Positions 53,540-61,944 of a stretch of 64,000 bases of DNA are shown piece by piece. Source of the DNA: Bacillaceae bacterium (GTDB lineage Bacteria > Bacillota > Bacilli > Bacillales > Alkalibacillaceae). Below the pieces are notes generated by a model that was not told where the DNA came from, did no database searches, and was given only the letters and a program-made list of their open reading frames with translations. The stretch is from contig JACDOD010000014.1 of assembly GCA_017656265.1 (NCBI GenBank), positions 1-64,000 of the forward strand, given 5' to 3'. The translations under genes were made by a program, and so were the position numbers. Position 1 is the stretch's first letter, and every line of letters begins with the position of its first letter.

Positions 53540-54304
53540 TTACAGGGGCAGATATCCCAGGGCTGCTGAAATATCCTGTGCCGCTTTTTTTGTTTTTTGT
53601 TTAATATATTCAAGATTTTCCCCTTCAAAATGGCTCGACAGCCCGCTGACCGTTAATGCTGCCGCAACCTTCTTCTGATAATCATACACTGGATAGGATA
53701 CACCGGTGGTATCAATATCCTGTTCGCCAATACTGATGGAATACCCTTTTTCCCTGATTTCCTTTAACTCCTGCAATAGTTTCTGTTTATTAATGGGCCG
53801 GTCGTCCATTAATGGATACAGTGGTTCATGAGACACTATTTCATTTTGCTTTTGATCATTTAAAAAAGCCAGCAAAAGTTTAGGGCCAGAACCAATGTAT
53901 AATGGAGAGCTCTTTCCTACATTCGTATATAACCTTAGTGCCCGGTTGCTGTCTACCTTTTCAATATAAATGGCCTGATAGTCATGCAGGATTACCAGAT
54001 GGACAGCTTCGTTTATATCGTTCGCAAGTGCCTCCATATATGGTTTGGCGATTGACCGGATCTCCAACTGCTCCGATACAAGATTCCCCAGTTCCAGCAG
54101 TTTCAGTCCCAGCCTGTATTTTGTGTCCTGTTCATTTTCATTCACCTTCATTAGAAACCCGCTCTGTTCCAGAGAACTTAACAGGCGATAGACAGTCGGT
54201 TTGGGAAGGTTGGCTTTCCTCGTTATTTCCTTTAACGAAAGCTCCCGGGTATCTTCTGTAAAAAAATCCAGTAATTTTAACGCCTTGATGACACTCTGGT
54301 TCAT
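53540..54304 (-). CDS. IclR-family transcriptional regulator
   Basis: Protein of 254 residues from ATG 54304 (MNQSVIKALKLLDFF) behind AAAAGGAGTAGAC; the longer frame has no RBS. The N-terminal helix-turn-helix LSLKEITRKANLPKPTVYRLLSSLEQSGFL (quoted as two parts: LSLKEITRKANLPKPTV and YRLLSSLEQSGFL) is followed by the IclR effector domain, with SIGEQDIDTTGVSYPVYDYQ near 200-220. It probably controls the lysine operon, binding the palindromes at 60077-60100. A hairpin separates it from lysine dehydrogenase, so its dose may be set separately. Confidence 0.88.
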   Translation of the reverse strand: MNQSVIKALKLLDFFTEDTRELSLKEITRKANLPKPTVYRLLSSLEQSGFLMKVNENEQDTKYRLGLKLLELGNLVSEQLEIRSIAKPYMEALANDINEAVHLVILHDYQAIYIEKVDSNRALRLYTNVGKSSPLYIGSGPKLLLAFLNDQKQNEIVSHEPLYPLMDDRPINKQKLLQELKEIREKGYSISIGEQDIDTTGVSYPVYDYQKKVAAALTVSGLSSHFEGENLEYIKQKTKKAAQDISAALGYLPL

Positions 54305-54392
54305 CGTGTCTACTCCTTTTTCACCGCTTTTCACTTCATTATAGCAAACAACACGCATGCTTTATGATGAAATGCTTTTATCATCTTTCTAC

Positions 54393-54421
54393 TAAAAGGC
54401 CCTCTGCCGGGCAGCAGAGGG
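54393..54421 (-). terminator. Partial terminator between lysine dehydrogenase and iclR
   Basis: On the minus strand CCCTCTGC pairs with GCAGAGGG and is followed by CCTTTTAG. The T tract is short, so read-through is plausible; a TATAAT at plus 54338-54343 may give iclR its own start. Confidence 0.6.
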
Positions 54422-54432
54422 TCCATGTTCAT

Positions 54433-55605
54433 TTAAACTCTCATAGTGGGTTCGGTTGTATGAACAGATTCCTTAATGTCCACTCCCCTTTTCGCCATTT
54501 CCTGAATGTACGCTTTCCCCGGCACAATCTGTTCAGGAGGATAAACGCCCCTTTTGGATATGGTTCCATTTCCAATCATCTGGGCAACAACCGAAATGGA
54601 ATTCGCTGTTGCTCTCGCCATCGCTGTGACATTATGTTTGCGGTCCTTATACGTCGTCATTTCGTATTGATAGATTTTCTGTTCCCCATTCTGTTTTCCG
54701 CCAATTAACGCCCGGAGCAATACGGCATCGTCTTTATCCTTCAAATCAACAATTGGTTCCAGAACCTTTAACAGTACATCCCGGGGCTTTACCTTTTGCC
54801 CTTTTACTTCCACTTCATAATCATTTCTCGTCAAATTTAAATCTACCAACAGCTTAAACTTTTCAGCATGCCCCCGGTAGCGGATGGTTTTATACTCAAG
54901 GGTTTTGACATCCGGAAAAGACAGTGGCAATGTCGATGTTCCACCAGACGTATGAAAAGCCTCCAGCGGGCCGAATTTTTCAAAATGGACCTGTTCAATT
55001 TCAGACAAAGCCGGAACTTCCTGTTTTTTTCCGTCCCGAATAATTAAAGCTGGATCGGTGTAGTGATCAAACACTCCTTCCATGGAAAACACATGGTTGT
55101 ATTCCAGGGGCGGCTCTGGATTTACTGGAATCCCGCCTACATACAATTTAATCGATTCCAGTTCATCCAGTTTGCTCGCACCATACCCCGAAAGAATGTT
55201 AATCATCCCTGGCGCCACCCCTAAATCCGGAATAATGGTGACCCCAGCTGCCCGGGCATCATCTCTTAATTTCAATACCTGATCGGTAATATGCCCAATG
55301 TGTCCTCCTAAGTCCACCGAATGAACACCAGCCTGTAAAGCTGTTCGGGCAACGGTTTCATTAAACGTATAAAAGAGAGCGTTAATGACAACATCATACT
55401 GGCGAATAAAGTTTGCCAGTTCCTGTTCATCACCTGCATCTACACGGAAGGCTTCCAACTTATCAGAATTCAGCAGATCACAGACCTGCTGGGCCCTTTT
55501 TAAATTAATATCTGCAAGTCCTACCTTCTCTACCCCTTTACTGTTAACCAGATCCCGTGCCGCTTCTTTTCCCATTAATCCTGAACCTAGTACGGCTACT
55601 TTCAT
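54433..55605 (-). CDS. lysDH: L-lysine 6-dehydrogenase
   Basis: NAD-dependent enzyme turning L-lysine into allysine (2-aminoadipate 6-semialdehyde), EC 1.4.1.18. The 390-residue product starts at ATG 55605 ([20 protein letters not shown]) seven bases after AGGGGGAG. From memory the whole length resembles Geobacillus stearothermophilus lysine dehydrogenase closely, including [50 protein letters not shown] and [16 protein letters not shown]. The fold is that of saccharopine dehydrogenases (Sacchrp_dh_NADP). It sits directly after the aldehyde dehydrogenase that would take its product. Confidence 0.92.
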   Translation of the reverse strand: MKVAVLGSGLMGKEAARDLVNSKGVEKVGLADINLKRAQQVCDLLNSDKLEAFRVDAGDEQELANFIRQYDVVINALFYTFNETVARTALQAGVHSVDLGGHIGHITDQVLKLRDDARAAGVTIIPDLGVAPGMINILSGYGASKLDELESIKLYVGGIPVNPEPPLEYNHVFSMEGVFDHYTDPALIIRDGKKQEVPALSEIEQVHFEKFGPLEAFHTSGGTSTLPLSFPDVKTLEYKTIRYRGHAEKFKLLVDLNLTRNDYEVEVKGQKVKPRDVLLKVLEPIVDLKDKDDAVLLRALIGGKQNGEQKIYQYEMTTYKDRKHNVTAMARATANSISVVAQMIGNGTISKRGVYPPEQIVPGKAYIQEMAKRGVDIKESVHTTEPTMRV

Positions 55606-55662
55606 TTCCATACTCCCCCTTACTTGTGTTGTCATGATAGTTGCTGTGAAAAAAATGATCGA

Positions 55663-57165
55663 TTATTCCACATCAATCTGAGCACGCTGCAGTTTTCCGC
55701 TGTAATCGACGTAAACGGATTTCCATTCGGTAAACACATCAAGCGCAGCCTGCCCGGAGTCGCGATGACCGTTTCCTGTTCCTTTTGTACCGCCAAATGG
55801 CAGATGAATCTCAGCACCGATGGTTCCTGCATTCACATAAACAATTCCTGTATCCAGATCCCGCTGGGCCTTAAACACTTTGTTGACATCACTGGTAAAG
55901 ATGGAACTGGAAAGTCCATATGTTACGCCGTTATTGACTTCAATGGCTTCTTCAAAACTTTTTACTGAAATCAGGGAAACAACTGGTCCAAAAATTTCCT
56001 CCTGTGCAATGCGCATATTCGACTTCGCATCGGTAAATAACGTCGGAGCGAAATAATAGCCATTGCCATACTCTTGCCCATCCAGAACATATCCTCCGGC
56101 GAGTAATTTTGCCCCTTCTTCTTTGCCGATCTGAATATATTTTTCGATTTTTCGAAGTCCGCTTTCATTAATGATCGGACCTACCTTAATGCTTTCATCC
56201 AGCCCATTTCCAATGGTCAGCTTCTCCATTTCTGCCAATAGACGTTCCTCTACCCGTTCTTTAATGTTTTCATGAACAATAACCCGGCTGCAGGCTGTAC
56301 AGCGCTGGCCGCTTGTTCCGAATGCGCTCCACACAATTCCCTGAATGGCTAAATCCAGATCTGCATCATCCATGACAATGACAGCATTTTTACCGCCCAT
56401 TTCCAGGGAAACCTTTTTCAGTTTTTCACCGCATTTGCTTGCGATAGTGCGTCCTACATCATTAGAACCGGTAAAGGAAATAACCCGGATTCCGTCATGT
56501 TCTACCATAGCCGCTCCTACTTCTGAACCAGAACCGAACACTACGTTTAAAACGCCATTCGGAAGACCTGCTTCCTCAAAAATTTTGGCTAATTCATAAG
56601 CCATCATTGGAGTCTCTGTAGCTGGCTTCCAGATAACTGCATTACCTGCTACAATTGCCGGGAACGACTTCCAGGTAGCAATGGCAATCGGGAAATTCCA
56701 TGGGGTGATTATTCCAACTACTCCAACCGGTGCCCGCACACTCATGGCAAACTTATCCTTCAGCTCAGACGGAGTGGTCTGACCAAACAGACGCCTTCCT
56801 TCTCCAGCCATATAAAAGGCCATATCAATGCCTTCCTGGACTTCTCCTCTCGCTTCTTCCAGAACTTTACCATTTTCCATGGTCAAAATCCGGGAAAGCT
56901 CTTCTTTGCGCTCCTTCATGATATTTCCTACTCGATAAAGAATTTCTGCCCGCTGGGGTGCCGGAACCAGGGCCCATTCCTTCTGTGCTTTCTTTGCTGC
57001 CTGAACTGCTTTTTCAACATCTTCTGAAGATGACAGTGGAACATCCACCAGCTTATCGCCATCTGCCGGGTTGATGACAGGAGCATACCGCTCAGCAGAC
57101 GCCTCCAGCCACATTCCATCAATATAATTCATCAGCTTTTTTTCTTTGATTAACGTATTTTCCAT
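55663..57165 (-). CDS. Aldehyde dehydrogenase, probable 2-aminoadipate-semialdehyde dehydrogenase
   Basis: ALDH of 500 residues behind GGAGGGGGAAACGGA. It has ITPWNFPIAIATWKSFPAIV, FTGSNDVGRTI, LEMGGKNAVIV and the nucleophile in FGTSGQRCTACSRV. The C-terminal part TIGAEIHLPFGGTKGTGNGH is like the ALDH7/antiquitin and related group acting on allysine. Lying between the decarboxylase-like gene and lysine 6-dehydrogenase, it most probably makes 2-aminoadipate. Confidence 0.85.
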   Translation of the reverse strand: MENTLIKEKKLMNYIDGMWLEASAERYAPVINPADGDKLVDVPLSSSEDVEKAVQAAKKAQKEWALVPAPQRAEILYRVGNIMKERKEELSRILTMENGKVLEEARGEVQEGIDMAFYMAGEGRRLFGQTTPSELKDKFAMSVRAPVGVVGIITPWNFPIAIATWKSFPAIVAGNAVIWKPATETPMMAYELAKIFEEAGLPNGVLNVVFGSGSEVGAAMVEHDGIRVISFTGSNDVGRTIASKCGEKLKKVSLEMGGKNAVIVMDDADLDLAIQGIVWSAFGTSGQRCTACSRVIVHENIKERVEERLLAEMEKLTIGNGLDESIKVGPIINESGLRKIEKYIQIGKEEGAKLLAGGYVLDGQEYGNGYYFAPTLFTDAKSNMRIAQEEIFGPVVSLISVKSFEEAIEVNNGVTYGLSSSIFTSDVNKVFKAQRDLDTGIVYVNAGTIGAEIHLPFGGTKGTGNGHRDSGQAALDVFTEWKSVYVDYSGKLQRAQIDVE

Positions 57166-57208
57166 TCCGTTTCCCCCTCCGTATTATTTTTAAAAAACTA
57201 AAATGAAC

Positions 57209-58885
57209 TTACCGCTTGCGGCTTCTTAAATCCTTAATGGTAGAATTGACCGAGATTTGTTCTGGATCTGTTTTTACTTCAATGACGCATGGTCTCTTTT
57301 CTTTTAAGGCTTTTACTAAAACATATTCAAATTCTTCCGGATGATTAATGGAATATCCATCAGCTCCCACACTTTTAGCCAGATCAGAGAACTCAACCTT
57401 TCCCAGATCAGTGCCAATCACTTTTTCCGGAAAATGAATTTCCTGATGCATGCGGATTGTTCCGTACATCTGATTGTTAAATACAATGCTGATGACAGGG
57501 ATGTTGTAGCGAACAGCGGTTTCCAGCTCCTGCACAGTCATGAAAAAGCCCCCATCACCAGATAACGAAACCACGGTTTTTTCAGGATTGGCCAGTTTAG
57601 CGCCAATCGCGGCAGGCATGCCATATCCCATCGCTCCAGAAGTAGGCCCGATATAAGTATTTTCTTTAGTAAACTGATAGAACGAATGAAGCCAGCCGGC
57701 AAAATTCCCCGCATCATTGGTAAGGATGGCATCGCTGGACAAGTGTTTTTGCAAAAGATCTATGACATGACGATTAATTGGATCATTGGATTGTACGGGT
57801 GCCAGGGAAACTTGTTCGTACGCATTTCTTCTGCTTCTGGCCCAGTCTTTCCATACCGGCTGAATATTCATATTCATCAGAGCCTTCAAAGTTTCAGCTG
57901 CATCAGCAGCTATCCCAAGATCTGGCGGATAGATCTTTCCAATCACAGCAGGCTCTATATCTGCGTGAATCAATTTTTGTTCTGGAGAAATTAGAGTATA
58001 GTCCTGTGTTGTTACCTCTGATAGCCTTGTTCCAAGTGCGATGATGAGATCCGCTTCCCTGACTGTCTGTATCAAGTTCGGATTCGTTCCAAGCCCAAGA
58101 TGACCTGCATACAGACGGTGATTATTTGGGAATACATCGTGCCTGCGGAAGCTGATCATCACAGGGAGGTCAAATGCTTCCGCAAATTTCATCAGTGATT
58201 CTTCAGCCTCCGCCCACTTTACCCCTCCTCCAGCAATCACCAGCGGCCGTTCAGCGGTTTTCAACAGTTCAGCTGCTTCTTCAATTTCCAGGGAGGAAGG
58301 ACGCGGTCTTGTCTTTTTTACAGGCGGACCAAAAGTCATCATTTTTTCTTCTGTCAGCACATCTTCCGGTAAAGAAACGACAACCGGACCCGGCCTTCCT
58401 GTCTGTGCTGTCCGAAAAGCTCGCTGCAGAAGTTCCGGAATTCTCTCTGCATCACGTATTTCGACCGTCCATTTAGCCATATGGCTGAAGAACTGATCAA
58501 GATCTACTTCCTGAAATCCTTCACGTCCCCGGAATTTGCTGTGTACCTGTCCAAGCAAAACAATCATCGGTGTAGAGTCCTGATAGGCCGTATGAACACC
58601 GATGGCTAAATTTGATGCTCCAACCCCCCTGGTCGCCATAACCACACCTGGCTTTCCAGAAGCTTTAGCATATCCTTCAGCCATAAAGGCCGCTCCCCCT
58701 TCATGCCGATTGGCAATGAGGTCAATGGAGGCTTCATCATAAATGGCATCCATTACCGGTAAATAGCTTTCCCCAGGTACACAAAAAACTTTTTCAACCT
58801 GTTCCCTTTTCAGACATTCCACAATGGCCCGGGCACCAGTCAGTGACAGCCGGGACGATCTCCTGGGTTCTACCCTCTCTGTCAT
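57209..58885 (-). CDS. ThDP-dependent decarboxylase / acetolactate-synthase-like enzyme
   Basis: ThDP enzyme of 558 residues from ATG 58885, which shares one base with the stop codon of the preceding gene. Glu62 in NRHEGGAAFMAEGY is the cofactor-activating Glu; the ThDP/metal motif is GDGGFFMTVQELETAV with NNQMYGTIRMHQE (about 435-475). The middle domain has RRHDVFPNNHRLYAGHLGLG, an FAD-type region as in acetolactate synthase. No small subunit or other ilv gene is nearby. In this operon, between an aminotransferase and the ALDH, decarboxylation of 2-oxoadipate to glutarate semialdehyde is the fitting role; this is inference. Confidence 0.85.
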   Translation of the reverse strand: MTERVEPRRSSRLSLTGARAIVECLKREQVEKVFCVPGESYLPVMDAIYDEASIDLIANRHEGGAAFMAEGYAKASGKPGVVMATRGVGASNLAIGVHTAYQDSTPMIVLLGQVHSKFRGREGFQEVDLDQFFSHMAKWTVEIRDAERIPELLQRAFRTAQTGRPGPVVVSLPEDVLTEEKMMTFGPPVKKTRPRPSSLEIEEAAELLKTAERPLVIAGGGVKWAEAEESLMKFAEAFDLPVMISFRRHDVFPNNHRLYAGHLGLGTNPNLIQTVREADLIIALGTRLSEVTTQDYTLISPEQKLIHADIEPAVIGKIYPPDLGIAADAAETLKALMNMNIQPVWKDWARSRRNAYEQVSLAPVQSNDPINRHVIDLLQKHLSSDAILTNDAGNFAGWLHSFYQFTKENTYIGPTSGAMGYGMPAAIGAKLANPEKTVVSLSGDGGFFMTVQELETAVRYNIPVISIVFNNQMYGTIRMHQEIHFPEKVIGTDLGKVEFSDLAKSVGADGYSINHPEEFEYVLVKALKEKRPCVIEVKTDPEQISVNSTIKDLRSRKR

Positions 58886-60060
58886 CACCTGTCCCCCCCT
58901 GTATTTAATTGTTTGATTCTTTCCACTGCTTCTTCCAGACGTTCAGTCGGAACAGAAAGAGAAATGCGGAAATATCCTTCACCTGATGGGCCAAACGCTG
59001 TCCCTGGTGTGACAATGACACCTGCTTCATCCAGCACTTTGTCCACAAACTCAAGGGAAGTATATCCTTCTGGAACAGGTGCCCAGATAAAAAAGGTCGC
59101 TTTCGGTTTGTCTGCCTCAATTCCAATTTCTTTCAGGGCCTGAATCATTTTCTCCATACGGTCCTTATAGATAGAATTATGACGACGGACATCCGAGAAA
59201 TCGCTATTCAGTGCTCTGGCAGCCGCTTTTTGTATAGGCAGAAACTGACTTGTGTCGGTATTGCTTTTGACAATGGACAGAGCTTTAATCATTTCTTTAT
59301 TACCAACGGCATAACCAATTCTCCATCCTGTCATATTGAAGCTCTTTGACAGGGAACCAAATTCAATGGCAACCTCTTTTGCTCCAGGAACCTGCAACAT
59401 GCTTGGTGCCTGATATTCGTCAAAGGTCACCAGATTGTATGCTGAATCGTGGGCAACAGCTATGCTATGTTCCTCCGCTTTTGTAACCGCTTTCAAAAAA
59501 GTGTCGGGTTTTGCGGTTGCAGCAGTAGGATTACCGGGATAATTTAACAGCATAAGACGGGAATTCTCCAGAGTTTCGGGCGGAACTTTTTCAAAGGCTG
59601 GTGCATAACCATGATGAGGATCCAGTGGCAGATAGGCTGGTACAGCTTCAGCAAGATGAACAGCTGACTGATAGACAGGATATCCCGGGTCAGGAAGTAA
59701 TACTGTATCACCGGGGTTCGTTACAGCAGTTATGAGATGAGCAATTCCTTCTTTTGATCCGATCAGTGCTAATACTTCTGTATCCGGATCAAGATCAACG
59801 TCATAAAATTTTTTGTAAAACGATGCAACTGCCTTCCTGAACTCTATGCATCCATTGTAAGAAGAATATCGATGGTTTTCCGGTTTTTTTGCTTCACTAT
59901 AAAGGGTTTCAACGATAAAGTCAGGTGCAGGCAAATCTGGTGCGCCGATACCAAGATCAATTACATCGACTCCCTTTCCTTCCAGTTCTTTTTTCTTTTG
60001 CTGAAAGCGGGAAAAAATATACGGTGGCAGTGACTTTACTCGCTCTGAAGTAAAACTCAA
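58885..60060 (-). CDS. Class I/II aminotransferase (DapL/alanine type), candidate 2-aminoadipate transaminase
   Basis: PLP enzyme of 391 residues from TTG 60060 behind GGGGAGGGGAGGAG. It has VIDLGIGAPDLPAPDF, YSSYNGCIEFRKAVASFY, LLNYPGNPTAATAK and the Schiff-base Lys in FGSLSKSFNMTGWRIGYAVG, the pattern of the LL-diaminopimelate aminotransferase branch. As first gene of the lysine dehydrogenase operon, it most likely converts 2-aminoadipate to 2-oxoadipate. A role in lysine synthesis is unlikely in this setting. Confidence 0.87.
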   Translation of the reverse strand: MSFTSERVKSLPPYIFSRFQQKKKELEGKGVDVIDLGIGAPDLPAPDFIVETLYSEAKKPENHRYSSYNGCIEFRKAVASFYKKFYDVDLDPDTEVLALIGSKEGIAHLITAVTNPGDTVLLPDPGYPVYQSAVHLAEAVPAYLPLDPHHGYAPAFEKVPPETLENSRLMLLNYPGNPTAATAKPDTFLKAVTKAEEHSIAVAHDSAYNLVTFDEYQAPSMLQVPGAKEVAIEFGSLSKSFNMTGWRIGYAVGNKEMIKALSIVKSNTDTSQFLPIQKAAARALNSDFSDVRRHNSIYKDRMEKMIQALKEIGIEADKPKATFFIWAPVPEGYTSLEFVDKVLDEAGVIVTPGTAFGPSGEGYFRISLSVPTERLEEAVERIKQLNTGGDR

Positions 60061-60076
60061 CTCCTCCCCTCCCCTG

Positions 60077-60100
60077 TTTCAATTATTGAAATGATATTTC
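60077..60100. promoter_or_regulatory. Overlapping palindromes, candidate IclR operator
   Basis: TTTCAATTATTGAAA (60077-60091) is a perfect palindrome with one central base, and GAAATGATATTTC (60088-60100) overlaps it as a second. They lie at about +8 to +31 of the predicted transcript, a repressing position. Confidence 0.6.
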
Positions 60101-60114
60101 ATATTTCATTTCAA

Positions 60115-60143
60115 ATTATACGCTTCACCTCCAGATGTTTCAA
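60115..60143 (-). promoter_or_regulatory. Near-consensus sigma-A promoter of the lysine 6-dehydrogenase operon
   Basis: On the minus strand TTGAAA (plus 60138-60143) and TATAAT (plus 60115-60120) are exactly 17 bases apart, about 55 bases before the TTG start. Confidence 0.85.
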
Positions 60144-60290
60144 TTAAAAGTTACACAAAAATTCCGACAATATTTTTTATTCATTTAGCAGTATGATTTT
60201 TCATTCCTCAAAAATCGCATACTTTCTCATGGACGATCTCCTCCCCACTGGTTATCTTATTTTTCCAGCAAATATTATCCCGAAATTCTA

Positions 60291-60318
60291 TTGACAATCT
60301 TTGAAATTTTGTTATGAT
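60291..60318 (+). promoter_or_regulatory. Sigma-A promoter of the serine operon
   Basis: TTGACA and TATGAT are separated by 16 bases. The T-box leader begins just downstream. The stretch 60144-60290 holds nothing else I can name. Confidence 0.75.
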
Positions 60319-60334
60319 TATAAAAAATTCAATC

Positions 60335-60642
60335 CTTTATCACATAAAAACGGTGAAGAAGATAGGTCTGTTATGTTTAAAACTTCAGAGAGCTGGTGGA
60401 TGGTGGAAACCAGTGTTTTGGCATAATGGATAGCCCTTCGGAGTTGGCAGGCTGAACGTATCTCAGTAGGCTTGTCCGCGTAATGCCCGTTAAGCATTTG
60501 GCCAATGAGACTGCTTTCATTCAATTCGCGGAACGTATTCATTTTCTGCTGCTTTTTGAAGAAAGCAGTGAAAAAGGGTGGCACCGCGTAAGTATAAAAC
60601 TTTTCGCCCCTTGTTAGATAAACAGGGTCGAAAAGTTTTTTT
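60335..60642 (+). ncRNA. T-box riboswitch, probably serine-specific
   Basis: The leader has the stem I signature AGAGAGCTGGTGG...GGTGGAAACCAGT (60388-60413), the T-box AGGGTGGCACCGCG at 60575-60588 and a terminator AAAACTTTTCG / CGAAAAGTTTT with T tract (60597-60642). The antiterminator bulge TGGC pairs with GCCA, meaning a G discriminator as in tRNA-Ser. The specifier region after CTGAACG contains overlapping TCT/TCA serine codons (60461-60465), but I cannot place the specifier for certain. Uncharged tRNA would switch on the aminotransferase-serA operon. Confidence 0.93.
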
Positions 60643-60786
60643 AATTTCTTTAAAAAATTGGCATACCAGGGTACCAGGGCTGCTCCAGTGTTCATTGAGA
60701 TGTTCCGATGTATGTTTCTCACCTGAAAGGTACCACACTTTTAATGACTCAATTAATGAAAATGATCAAACGGAGGATGATGTTCA

Positions 60787-61944
60787 ATGTTACCAGATCA
60801 GAAATTATTGAGAATTCCTGGACCAACACCAATTCCACCTTCAGTTTCCCGGGCGATGAGCCAACCGATGATCGGCCACCGCAGTCAGGAAGCCAGCGAC
60901 CTAATTGAGACTATCCGTCCTGGACTGGGACCTCTTTTTGGCACCAGTGAAGATGTATTGGTTATAACAGGAAGTGGCACTTCCGGACTTGAGACAGCTG
61001 TCGTCAACGCTGCTCATCCCGGAGATGAAGTGCTTGTAATTGTAACTGGCGCCTTTGGAGACCGCTTCGCGAAAATATGTGATGCCTATGAGTTACAGAC
61101 TCATCGAATGGATGTGGAGTGGGGAAAAGCCGCTGATCCTGAGCAGGTTGAACAATATTTGAAAGACCACCCTGATATTCGGGTTGTTTTTGCTACATTC
61201 TGTGAAACATCAACTGGGGTATTAAATCCAATTGGCGAAATTGGAAAAGCCGTCAAATCTTCATCTGATGCTCTGTTTGTTGTGGATGGGGTTTCTGCCA
61301 TTGGCGGTGTCAGAGCCAAAATGGATGAATGGGGAGTCGATATTTTTGTTACCGGATCCCAAAAAGCTTTGATGCTTCCTGCAGGTCTTGCTCTAATCGC
61401 TGTAAGTCAGCAAGCCTGGAAGGTCATTGAATCCAATCCTCAAAAACGTTTCTATTTCGATTTAAAGAAATACAAAGACAAAATAGAGGGTAACTCTACT
61501 CCTTTTACTCCGGCACTCTCTCTATTGTTTGGACTGAAACAGGTGCTGGAATTATTTGAACAGGAGGGTTTGGATGAGGTCTTTAACAGGCATCAATTAA
61601 TGATGAAGATGAACCGTGAAGCTTTAACAGCACTAAACTTGCCACTCCTTACTGATGATCGGGATGCTTCTCCTACCGTTACGGCAGTTCGGCCGAACGG
61701 ATTCAATGCAGAAGATTTCCGTAAAGTCATCCGGGAAGAATTTGCTTTATCCCTGGCAGGCGGGCAGCAGAATTTAAAAGGGAAAATCTTCCGCGTCGGC
61801 CATATGGGCTACAGCTCTCCGGCTGACGTCCTTCAGACCATCAGTTTAATGGAAGTCGGACTTAGAAAGATTGGTGTTCATGTTGAATTTGGCACAGGAG
61901 TTGCTGCAGCACAGGAAGTATATACAAACTGGGGGGAGAAATGA
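60787..61944 (+). CDS. Class V aminotransferase (serine-pyruvate/alanine-glyoxylate type)
   Basis: PLP enzyme of 385 residues behind ACGGAGGATG. It has IPGPTPIPPSVSRAM, ITGSGTSGLETAVVN, VDGVSAIGGV and the Schiff-base Lys in FVTGSQKALMLPAGLAL. Cotranscribed with serA under a T-box and overlapping it by four bases, it probably supplies the transamination step of serine synthesis (phosphohydroxypyruvate or hydroxypyruvate to (phospho)serine) in place of a canonical SerC. The substrate is inferred. Confidence 0.88.
   Translation: MLPDQKLLRIPGPTPIPPSVSRAMSQPMIGHRSQEASDLIETIRPGLGPLFGTSEDVLVITGSGTSGLETAVVNAAHPGDEVLVIVTGAFGDRFAKICDAYELQTHRMDVEWGKAADPEQVEQYLKDHPDIRVVFATFCETSTGVLNPIGEIGKAVKSSSDALFVVDGVSAIGGVRAKMDEWGVDIFVTGSQKALMLPAGLALIAVSQQAWKVIESNPQKRFYFDLKKYKDKIEGNSTPFTPALSLLFGLKQVLELFEQEGLDEVFNRHQLMMKMNREALTALNLPLLTDDRDASPTVTAVRPNGFNAEDFRKVIREEFALSLAGGQQNLKGKIFRVGHMGYSSPADVLQTISLMEVGLRKIGVHVEFGTGVAAAQEVYTNWGEK

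Noticed and set aside
58885-60060. LL-diaminopimelate aminotransferase in lysine synthesis
   Set aside because: Sequence family fits, but the operon is catabolic (lysine dehydrogenase, IclR), so a 2-aminoadipate role is preferred.
60318-60722. Minus-strand frame of 134 codons
   Set aside because: Lies over the T-box leader of the serine operon on the opposite strand; no RBS or family.
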